Source: Candidatus Cryptobacteroides faecipullorum (GTDB taxonomy: Bacteria > Bacteroidota > Bacteroidia > Bacteroidales > UBA932). Taken from it: 62,251 nucleotides of DNA. A program made the position numbers and the translations under genes. Below the pieces are notes generated by a model. The model was not told the origin of the DNA. It did not search any database and was given only the letters and a program-made list of their open reading frames with translations. The stretch lies in the NCBI GenBank assembly GCA_017694885.1, contig JADIMH010000031.1:1-62251 (forward strand), written 5' to 3'. Shown here piece by piece: positions 15,155 through 20,694 of this stretch (positions are counted from its first letter, which is position 1; every line of letters begins with the position of its first letter).

Positions 15155-15925
15155 CTACAGAAGTCTGTCCGGCTCCTTCCCGGAGTTCCTGATTTTCTCA
15201 ATCTTCGCCTGCACCTTCTGCTGGGTGGATGTCTGGTCGTCTATGTCCGGCATGCCGCTCTGCTCGTCAGCGTCCCCGAAGTCGCATCCGGTTATGTATT
15301 CGAAGAGTGCCTTCTTCGCCTTGCGCTCGGCCTTGCCGAGTATCTGGTCCATCGAGCTGTAGCTGTCCTTCTTGATGGTGGCTATGATCGAGAAGCTGTT
15401 GTTCTCTCCGTTGAAGCTATAGCTCACCTTGCATGATACGGCTGCGCACTTCTCCGAGATGTCCTGCATCGGGGTCTTCTGGATGATGTACTTCACCCCG
15501 ATCTTCTTCAGCAGTGCAGTGTAGCCCTCCTTTGTAGGATACATCACACCTGCGATGATGTTGAACTGGTTGCCCGTAGGGAGCAGCCCGATGAAGGCCG
15601 CGTCTATGATGCAGTTGCGCACGACATCGACCGGATATGGCGTTATGGCCTTGCCGTCCTTTGTCGGCCTTGACGGATCCCTGTCGGTCAGGAAACCGAT
15701 CTTCTTGTTCATGAGGGGCATGAACACCCTTTTCATCACCTCGTCCGTGAGGGCATCCCTCAGCGAGTTCACGACATTCGCCGCAAGGAAGGCTGCGCCC
15801 ATGTTGTCTGTGATCTCCAGACCCTGCGCCTGCTGGCAGGCTGAGATGAACTTGTTCTGTGCTTCCATGAGAGCGGCGTCCTGGATCTTCGCAAGTTGCT
15901 GTTGACTTGTTTCTTTTTTTTCCAT
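15155..15925 (-). CDS. recT: RecT-family single-strand annealing protein
   Basis: A 256-residue recombinase: DALTDEVMKRVFMPLMNKKIGFLTDRD, PYPVDVVRNCIIDAAFIGLLPTGNQFNIIAG and YPTKEGYTALLKKIG are RecT-family segments. It anneals complementary single strands during phage recombination or replication. The start is the ATG at 15923-15925 (MEKKETSQQQ); the longer upstream frame reads through the leader and is implausible. The C-terminal tail (DIDDQTSTQQKVQAKIEKIRNSG) is helical. It is two bases from the nuclease-translocase gene and presumably its partner. The leader contains a perfect 9-bp inverted repeat. Confidence 0.92.
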   Translation of the reverse strand: MEKKETSQQQLAKIQDAALMEAQNKFISACQQAQGLEITDNMGAAFLAANVVNSLRDALTDEVMKRVFMPLMNKKIGFLTDRDPSRPTKDGKAITPYPVDVVRNCIIDAAFIGLLPTGNQFNIIAGVMYPTKEGYTALLKKIGVKYIIQKTPMQDISEKCAAVSCKVSYSFNGENNSFSIIATIKKDSYSSMDQILGKAERKAKKALFEYITGCDFGDADEQSGMPDIDDQTSTQQKVQAKIEKIRNSGKEPDRLL

Positions 15926-15950
15926 AACTTTGCAAAACTTTATAAAATGT

Positions 15951-15985
15951 AAAACATTGTAGAACTCATGTAGTTGCAATGTTTT
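15951..15985. promoter_or_regulatory. Inverted repeat in recT leader
   Basis: AAAACATTG at 15951-15959 and its perfect complement CAATGTTTT at 15977-15985 are separated by 17 bp, 26 bp upstream of the recT start. It could be an operator for a phage regulator or an RNA hairpin in the leader. No sequence elsewhere in the window repeats it. Confidence 0.4.
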
Positions 15986-16008
15986 GCAGACTAATAGTTT
16001 TTTATTCT

Positions 16009-16036
16009 GGAGTCGCCCCGTGCGGCTCCTTTTTTT
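16009..16036 (+). terminator. Plus-strand terminator antisense to the recT leader
   Basis: GGAGTCGC-CCCGT-GCGGCTCC followed by seven T: an 8-bp stem (one G-T pair), 5-base loop and U tract, a strong intrinsic terminator on the plus strand. All neighbouring genes are on minus. It either ends a small plus-strand transcript or blocks antisense read-through. On minus the T tract is lacking, so it should not stop the early operon. Confidence 0.65.
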
Positions 16037-16403
16037 GTGCCCTGACGCGGATCCGATCCGCAGCATCACGCCTCTTGCCAGGGCTGAGTGTACATAAAAC
16101 CTAACCTATGAAAAACTGACAGATACGCATCACTGCGTTGTGGGTGAGGGGGAGTCGAACCCCCTGCCTTCCATCCGTGTATATACGGATCCTGATCTCC
16201 GCGCTCTCATCACCCATTGCCGTCTTTTTCGGCTGCCAATCTAACCACATAATTAAACACCATAATGGCTTATATCTCGGAGGTACAGGCATGTGTAACA
16301 TTGATTTGAACTCAGTATTGAGAATATGAATAGCGTTGTGTGTAGTGAAAAGTATTTGCTGTATAGCGTTGCGCATCACTGCGCCCCTGCACCCCCGTAT
16401 ATT
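16037..16403. other. Spacer between recT leader and small ORFs
   Basis: About 365 bp without a convincing protein gene. A 92-codon minus frame (16101-16379) crosses it but coincides with a tRNA-like structure and reads unlike a protein. The only structured item seen is the tRNA-like element at 16141-16216. The rest is unremarkable, with no further repeat or terminator. Confidence 0.5.
16141..16216 (-). tRNA. tRNA-like element, D-arm and anticodon loop non-canonical
   Basis: On the minus strand a 76-nt segment begins TGGGTGA and ends TCACCCA, a perfect 7-bp acceptor stem. Its T-arm is canonical: GGGGG-TTCGACT-CCCCC. An anticodon-like hairpin ATCCG...CGGAT is present but the loop has 8 bases, and the D-arm has at best three pairs with a GG in the loop. 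No CCA is encoded. It is a tRNA derivative: a degenerate phage tRNA, pseudogene or tRNA mimic. An anticodon cannot be assigned. Confidence 0.45.
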
Positions 16404-16493
16404 TCAGTCACCGTCGAAATCGGTCCTGCCCCAGAACTTGTCGATACCGTCATCCTCATCTGGAGGTATGTCATAACCAGGAATGGCACCCAT
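16404..16493 (-). CDS. Tiny acidic ORF (29 aa)
   Basis: A 29-residue frame, MGAIPGYDIPPDEDDGIDKF plus a short tail ending DFDGD. It is strongly acidic. The ATG overlaps the stop of the upstream small membrane ORF as ATGA and is preceded by AAGGAGG at good distance, one of the best Shine-Dalgarno sequences in the prophage. That makes translation likely despite the size. An acidic mini-protein could act as an antagonist or DNA mimic, but this is speculation. Confidence 0.5.
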   Translation of the reverse strand: MGAIPGYDIPPDEDDGIDKFWGRTDFDGD

Positions 16494-16654
16494 CACTTAT
16501 CCTCCTTTTCACTACCTGAATCCCACAGTGTCCAGGATACAGCACCCATTATGGAAGCTATCCCACCGCATATGAGCATGTCACCCTGCTTGACTGCCGC
16601 AACTGTGGCAGCTATTGCTATGGAAGCAAATACGCATGTCCAGACTTTCTTCAT
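16493..16654 (-). CDS. Small membrane protein (53 aa)
   Basis: A 53-residue protein starting MKKVWTCVFASIAIAATVAA, with two hydrophobic stretches (about residues 5-20 and 27-43) and a charged tail (DSGSEKEDK). Its ATG overlaps the stop of the upstream HTH gene as ATGA, and its own stop overlaps the next ORF in the same way. This tight chain of four overlapping frames supports a real gene. Function unknown; a lysis- or immunity-type membrane protein is possible. Confidence 0.5.
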   Translation of the reverse strand: MKKVWTCVFASIAIAATVAAVKQGDMLICGGIASIMGAVSWTLWDSGSEKEDK

Positions 16655-16851
16655 ACCGTAGCCCTCCAGAATCTGAGTATTTCAGCCCCAGTGTAGAACA
16701 CCTTTCCATTCTCCTTCCTATATCCGCATCTGATTTTATGTTCGCTTCTGTAGCGTCTCAGCGTATCTTTACATACACCCAATTTACGGCATGTCTCCAT
16801 TGTGCCGTACCTGCCTGTAGCTGAGACCTTAGGTTCTTCCGACGTGATCAT
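16651..16851 (-). CDS. MerR/excisionase-type helix-turn-helix protein
   Basis: A 66-residue protein with a winged-helix of MerR/Xis type: TMETCRKLGVCKDTLRRYRSEHKIRCGYRKENGKVFYTGAEILRFW. The helix-turn-helix is TCRKLGVCKDTLRRYR and the wing follows. It has an AGGAGATATTGTC ribosome site. Proteins like this act as excisionases or as small regulators. Since no integrase is in the window, a regulator is equally possible. Confidence 0.72.
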   Translation of the reverse strand: MITSEEPKVSATGRYGTMETCRKLGVCKDTLRRYRSEHKIRCGYRKENGKVFYTGAEILRFWRATV

Positions 16852-16862
16852 GACAATATCTC

Positions 16863-17261
16863 CTATGCTATAAAAGTGTTGTTATCTTCCTTCGACCTTG
16901 TTCTCTGTGACCTCACCTCGCTGGATGCCCTCCTTCCTGATCTGACGAACTGATCACCCGTATAGAATGCTGTCTGAAAAGATATCAGGACAAGAAGGAA
17001 CATCGCTGTAATAGACCTCAGAAACTCATGCATGTCTATGTTGCAGTTCCTTGACATGAACCAGGCTACAAGGGCATTGGTCGATCGTCTTATTCCTGTC
17101 TTCTGGTATATGTTCTGCGTATGCCTCACGACAGTATAATAAGATATGTGTTCCTTTTCAGCTATTTCCTTACCGATGAGCCCTTCACAATATCCAGCTG
17201 CTATGCGCGTTTCCGCAGGCGTGAGGACATCGTCCGTAGCCAGACTGTGCATTTCATCCAT
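16863..17261 (-). CDS. LuxR-type HTH protein with C-terminal hydrophobic segment
   Basis: A 132-residue protein. Residues ~12-65 form a LuxR/GerE-type HTH: LTPAETRIAAGYCEGLIGKEIAEKEHISYYTVVRHTQNIYQKTG. A hydrophobic helix (SITAMFLLVLISFQTAFYTG) follows, then a basic tail. Such short LuxR-HTH proteins with a membrane segment are common in Bacteroidota phages and integrative elements. I chose the ATG at 17259-17261 because AGGAGGTCAAGG precedes it; the longer frame would overlap the upstream gene. Probably a regulator of phage early or late genes. Confidence 0.75.
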   Translation of the reverse strand: MDEMHSLATDDVLTPAETRIAAGYCEGLIGKEIAEKEHISYYTVVRHTQNIYQKTGIRRSTNALVAWFMSRNCNIDMHEFLRSITAMFLLVLISFQTAFYTGDQFVRSGRRASSEVRSQRTRSKEDNNTFIA

Positions 17262-17271
17262 CCTTGACCTC

Positions 17272-17502
17272 CTAGACTCCCCAGCAGTCGTTAACACCGT
17301 GCTCCTTGAAGAGCATATCTATACTCTTGTACTTGTCAATGTCAAGCTGCCTTTTACCGTCCGCATATGCTGCGAATGTCTGCCTGGCAGAGACACCCAG
17401 GATATCATATATCCTGTCCTTCACTTCCATGTAGTCCTTCACCTTGAGATTCCTCAGGCCTTTTCTGAAAGCTTTCTCTGTTTTTGTCTCTTTTTTTTGC
17501 AT
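17272..17502 (-). CDS. Cro-like early regulator (putative)
   Basis: A 76-residue basic protein (FRKGLRNLKVKDYMEVKDRIYDILGVSARQTFAAYADGKRQLDIDKYKSIDMLFKEHGV). DILGVSARQTFAAYADGKR has the form of an HTH recognition segment. It is the first minus-strand gene, divergent from the S24 repressor, the position of Cro in lambdoid phages. Its start codon overlaps a TATATTTGC element on the plus strand. Cro-like function is inferred from position and size. Confidence 0.6.
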   Translation of the reverse strand: MQKKETKTEKAFRKGLRNLKVKDYMEVKDRIYDILGVSARQTFAAYADGKRQLDIDKYKSIDMLFKEHGVNDCWGV

Positions 17503-17635
17503 ATATTTGCTATTTACACCGTGTTAAATTTGATTTACCTTTGTTTAAGGTTGTTTAACATGGTGCAAATATAATCATTTTGATTGATTTATAAAATCTT
17601 TTTGAGTTTAAAATGTATCAAAAAGTTTAAAAATA
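17503..17635. promoter_or_regulatory. Lysogeny switch region: operators and divergent promoters
   Basis: An AT-rich 133-bp intergenic region. CACCGTGTTAA (17517-17527) and TTAACATGGTG (17555-17565) are inverted arms matching at 10 of 11 positions, probable repressor/Cro half-sites; CCTTTGTTTAAGG lies between them. TATATTTGC occurs on both strands (17502-17510 plus, 17565-17573 minus), each fitting the Bacteroidota -7 TAnnTTTG pattern, so promoters may face each other across the operators. Further plus-strand promoter elements closer to the repressor are possible. Confidence 0.55.
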
Positions 17636-18280
17636 ATGGATAAAGTATTTATTTTAAATAAACTAAAAGAACACTATAATTTCAAATCTAATAGTGATTT
17701 TGCAAGATTTCTTGGTGTCAACCCACAGAATATAAGAAATTGGTATAAACGTAATAATTATAATGCAAACCTTTTGATTGAAAAATGCACAGAGATCAAT
17801 CCTGAATTTATTATCACAGGAGAGGGAGCAATGATCAAAGAAAATAACCAAAATGAAGACCTCCCGGTAAAGAATTACAGTACTGGCGTACCTTACTACA
17901 ATGTCGATTTCATTGGAGGATTTGACATAGTATTGAACGACCAGACTATTACTCCCGAGTATCTTATTGACTTCAAAGAATTCAACAAGGCAACATGCTG
18001 GTGCAATATAACAGGTCACTCAATGGAACCTGAGATTAACCATGGAGACATTGTGGCCCTGAAAGAAATTGAAGACTTTTCTTTCATACCCTATGGTGAG
18101 ATATACGCGATAATAACAAAAAACGATATGCGTACGATAAAGAGGATCGGACCATCAACAAATCCAGACAATTATATTCTCATTCCGACTAACAAAGGTT
18201 ATGAATATGGTCCGCAAGAATTACCAAAAAAATATATTTTAAGAATATACCAGGTACTCGGATCAGTGAAAAGATTTTAA
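17636..18280 (+). CDS. S24/LexA-like phage repressor (CI type)
   Basis: A 214-residue repressor. An N-terminal HTH spans ~18-40 (NSDFARFLGVNPQNIRNWYKRNN). The C-terminal S24 peptidase domain has the nucleophile S129 in GHSMEPEINHGDIV and the general-base lysine K169 in MRTIKRIG. A self-cleavage site of the A/C-G type would lie around residue 82-95 (STGVPYYNV). It should maintain lysogeny and be inactivated by RecA after DNA damage. The gene is clearly more AT-rich than the rest of the prophage and is followed 12 bp later by a possible lysogenic-conversion gene. Confidence 0.92.
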   Translation: MDKVFILNKLKEHYNFKSNSDFARFLGVNPQNIRNWYKRNNYNANLLIEKCTEINPEFIITGEGAMIKENNQNEDLPVKNYSTGVPYYNVDFIGGFDIVLNDQTITPEYLIDFKEFNKATCWCNITGHSMEPEINHGDIVALKEIEDFSFIPYGEIYAIITKNDMRTIKRIGPSTNPDNYILIPTNKGYEYGPQELPKKYILRIYQVLGSVKRF

Positions 18281-18292
18281 TATGAGGAAATA

Positions 18293-18850
18293 ATGAAGAC
18301 TATATTTATATCTACAATATTATGCATTGTATTTAATTGTAATCTATATACGTTCAATCATTATTTACAAAATGGACAAAAGGATTCAACTAAACTTGAA
18401 AAGTTAAGAATAAAAGAAGAAAATAAAGCAAAAGTTGGGACAAAAGAACTCATATTGACAACAGATTTCACATCAAAAGAGCTCGCTGCAGAATTTATTA
18501 TAAATTACTTGACTGAAATGTCAATCGACATAATTGATATTGATCCTCATTTTTATTTCATACTCACAGGTGACATGAAATGTTCAGACGCTAACATTGG
18601 ACCAGGAAGCTTAAATACATTTCGAATGAAATTCTTTTTCACTGAAATTAACGACAAAATAAGGATTAAGATTACAGGGAAATGGAAATCAAATGTACAA
18701 CTTGGCTATATGAAAGACGAAGAAGAGCATCAACTTATTTTTGAAAATAAAAAAGCCTACTCAACATATGACGCATTCTTAAAAATGGAGAAAATTGCAA
18801 CAGGGATCCCGCATACAGACATAGAATATGTCAAAGCAGACAATTTGTAA
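18293..18850 (+). CDS. Exported protein of unknown function (possible lysogenic-conversion gene)
   Basis: A 185-residue protein with an N-terminal hydrophobic segment (TIFISTILCIVFNCNLYTF) that may be a signal peptide or anchor. The mature part is alpha/beta with several strands (KELILTTDFTSKELAAEFIINYL, FYFILTGDMKC, KIRIKITGKW). It is co-directional with the repressor, 12 bp downstream, has a GAGGAAATA ribosome site, and lies directly before the attachment site. Cargo genes expressed from the prophage often sit here. The sequence is very AT-rich. I recognise no family. Confidence 0.6.
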   Translation: MKTIFISTILCIVFNCNLYTFNHYLQNGQKDSTKLEKLRIKEENKAKVGTKELILTTDFTSKELAAEFIINYLTEMSIDIIDIDPHFYFILTGDMKCSDANIGPGSLNTFRMKFFFTEINDKIRIKITGKWKSNVQLGYMKDEEEHQLIFENKKAYSTYDAFLKMEKIATGIPHTDIEYVKADNL

Positions 18851-18925
18851 AACCTGCAAAATACCTGCAATTCAAAAACATGTACTTATAAACAATTAAT
18901 TAACAAAGATTTCCAGATTTAAAAA

Positions 18926-18972
18926 ACAGCCTTCTAAGCTGTGGGTCTTGGGTTCGAATCCCAACCGGATCA
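18926..18972 (+). other. Prophage attachment site: 3' part of tRNA-Arg(TCT)
   Basis: The plus strand contains the 3' 47 nt of a tRNA: anticodon arm ACAGC-CTTCTAA-GCTGT (anticodon TCT), variable region GGGTC, T-arm TTGGG-TTCGAAT-CCCAA and acceptor strand CCGGATC plus A. The acceptor 5' strand and D-arm are missing; phage sequence stands there instead. This is the product of integration into a tRNA gene: the intact tRNA-Arg should be at the other, left end, outside the window. A terminator follows at 18991. Confidence 0.85.
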
Positions 18973-18990
18973 CATACGAAAAGCAGAATG

Positions 18991-19015
18991 CGCCTGACCA
19001 ATGGTCAGGCGTTTT
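18991..19015 (+). terminator. Terminator after tRNA-Arg fragment
   Basis: CGCCTGACC-AAT-GGTCAGGCG, a perfect 9-bp stem with a 3-base loop followed by TTTT. It lies 18 bp after the tRNA 3' end and is presumably the original terminator of the tRNA-Arg transcript, now separated from its promoter by the prophage. Confidence 0.85.
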
Positions 19016-19202
19016 CCGTACCGGAACGGACAGGGCCGGAGCGTGCTCAGGGACTGGAAGATACGGTACGGGAAAAGACAGGCGCAGCCTGGCACATTTT
19101 GCGTTGCTCATGTAAGATCGCCCGTGGCACAGGGGCAGGGAATGCGCAGTCAGACGAACGAGCACCATCCAAACCGGATTACAGACCGAACAACTTAATT
19201 TC

Positions 19203-19233
19203 AAGCAGTTACAGAGATGTGACTGCTTTTTTG
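19203..19233 (+). terminator. Intrinsic terminator
   Basis: AAGCAGTTACA-GAGA-TGTGACTGCTT: 11-bp stem with one G-T pair, GAGA tetraloop, followed by T's. A strong plus-strand terminator although no gene is recognised between it and 19015, so it may end a small RNA or a lost gene. Confidence 0.75.
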
Positions 19234-19412
19234 TTATGCTGAAATCTGGCTGTTTTGCAAGCATCTGACGTATTCATGTTAGCAGATATGCTGGCAACAT
19301 TATCATGTTAACTACTTCTGTAGAAGCGATTTGCTATAAAGTTAGACCACTTCGTGACAATTTCCCCCGACTTGAATGCCGGAGACTCTTTCGGTTTGCA
19401 ATCAAAACATCT

Positions 19413-19510
19413 GCAGGGACATACTGTGGCACTCCGCCGGTCCTTCCCGCAATGCGGGCCCCTTCTCTTCTCGGGAGCCGATGCCAGCTTCGGCCTCTGT
19501 ATGTCCCTGC
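19413..19510. repeat. 98-bp nested inverted repeat
   Basis: Perfect 12-bp arms GCAGGGACATAC (19413-19424) and GTATGTCCCTGC (19499-19510) enclose further hairpins, for example CCCGC-AAT-GCGGG near 19446-19458. The layout (long outer arms, GC-rich inner hairpins, ~100 bp) resembles a MITE- or REP-like unit or a structured RNA. No gene is visible inside. Confidence 0.6.
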
Positions 19511-19669
19511 CATCCCGCTTTCTACTGACATGAAGTTCTGACACGAGGTCATTGATGCGGTCACGATATGATAGACATCCTGCAAGATGGGGATGCGGTT
19601 GCATAACGACACTGCTGATCATTGGCTTTGCTGCATACTGTTACTCTCAGATATGGCTGAACATCTGTT

Positions 19670-19779
19670 CTATTGAACATTGATTCTGCTGCGCATTAGT
19701 ACTGCTGCGCAGATTCTGTTACGCCTTGGTACTGCCGCGCATCGATACTGTTGCACACCGATTCTATTGCACACCTGCA
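19670..19779. repeat. Degenerate 16-bp tandem repeat, 7 units
   Basis: Units begin at 19670, 19686, 19702 (14 bp), 19716, 19732, 19748 and 19764, with consensus near CTGYTGCGCATNGATA. The last unit, CTATTGCACACCTGCA, merges into the CACACCTGCAG repeat element that follows. Divergence among units indicates an old array. Confidence 0.7.
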
Positions 19780-20005
19780 AATGGCACATATGGTAAAATT
19801 CTGATAATCAGGCAATCACACGATATTGTCATTTCCAGGTGTAACATCACTCGGCACACCCGCAGTGACAAATATGCCCTATAAGCATCTGTAAGGTCGT
19901 TTTGCAACTGCAGGTGTGTCCAAACATGTGACACCCGTAGTTGAACCATCCTTGAAACATCATGATTTTCAGAAAGATGCATGTATTTCGCAGCTGCAGG
20001 TGTGC
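19770..20005. repeat. CACACCTGCAG dispersed repeat element, copy 1
   Basis: A ~236-bp element made of three modules bounded by CACACCTGCAG-type motifs and their inverse CTGCAGGTGTG. Its core at 19854-19944 aligns without gaps to 23597-23687 of copy 2, sharing for example TATGCCCTA, ACTGCAGGTGTGTC and the ACACC...TTGA segment. Motif order and spacing also agree outside the core. No coding capacity. It could be a MITE-like repeat, a structured RNA or a protein-binding array. Confidence 0.75.
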
Positions 20006-20158
20006 AGACGGCTACACGCTTCATGCTACAAACTACTAATTTGTCCTGCTGAAAAGCCCCGACATCCCATGATGAGAGGAACTGCCGTGGCAGGTGGGAA
20101 GCAAAGAAGGACACCTGACACGCTTTTGCAGGGAAACCGTGGCAAGGTTCGGAAAGAC

Positions 20159-20611
20159 TTATGCTTTGATTTTCATTCTCAGGATGGGAAACGGATTGCC
20201 CTGATCATCGGTGCTGTCACGGCGGAATGTTCGGAATCCCATCCGCTCGTAGAATTTCACAGCTGACGGATTCTGCTCGTTTACATCGACATATTGCACA
20301 TCCTGCTCGGCTATCGCTTTTTGAATCAATACTTTTCCTATGCCTTTGCGGAAATAGTCCGGATGTAGGAAAAGCATTTCAATTTTGCCGGACTGAATGC
20401 CTATGAATCCGATACGGACATTGCCATCGTCTGCCACCCACAGTGTCCCGATCTGCCGGACGGCTTCTTCAGCCTGAGGGCAGAGGCTCCGGATATCTTC
20501 CTCTGTCAGAAAATGATGACTTGCGCGGACTGACGCTTCCCATATTCCGAGCAGCCCGGCAACGAGCTCCGGAGTTCTGGCGTCCTTTTCAATGCTGTTG
20601 ACATTAATCAT
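20159..20611 (-). CDS. GNAT-family N-acetyltransferase
   Basis: A 150-residue GNAT enzyme that transfers acetyl from acetyl-CoA to an unknown amine. Acetyl-CoA-binding motif A is IEMLFLHPDYFRKGIGKVLIQKAI (residues ~77-100, with R-K-G-I-G-K), and motif B is VNEQNPSAVKFYERMGF (~113-129). It is a standalone gene: a repeat element lies downstream and a short AT-rich spacer upstream. Close to the small PhnO/YafP-like acetyltransferases; substrate cannot be told. Confidence 0.88.
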   Translation of the reverse strand: MINVNSIEKDARTPELVAGLLGIWEASVRASHHFLTEEDIRSLCPQAEEAVRQIGTLWVADDGNVRIGFIGIQSGKIEMLFLHPDYFRKGIGKVLIQKAIAEQDVQYVDVNEQNPSAVKFYERMGFRTFRRDSTDDQGNPFPILRMKIKA

Positions 20612-20694
20612 AATCCTTTTTTCAATTTCGTACTACTTCTATTGGTTCCTCTACGCCTCCGTGAACGACACACAATAAACTGCCTGCAATGGAA

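Larger units (their letters stand above)
18973..20158. other. 1.2-kb gene-free chromosomal spacer
   Basis: No convincing protein gene is seen. It holds two intrinsic terminators (18991, 19203), a nested inverted repeat (19413-19510), a 16-bp tandem array (19670-19779) and one copy of the CACACCTGCAG repeat element (19770-20005). Frames of 60-116 codons exist on both strands but overlap these repeats and show no recognisable protein features. Confidence 0.6.

Noticed and set aside
16101..16379. 92-codon minus frame between recT and the small ORFs
   Set aside because: It runs through the tRNA-like structure, has no good ribosome site, and its sequence lacks protein-like patterning.
19305..19622. 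Possible small proteins on both strands in the spacer after the prophage
   Set aside because: The frames overlap the nested inverted repeat, have no ribosome sites and show low-complexity Cys/Arg/Pro content typical of non-coding DNA.
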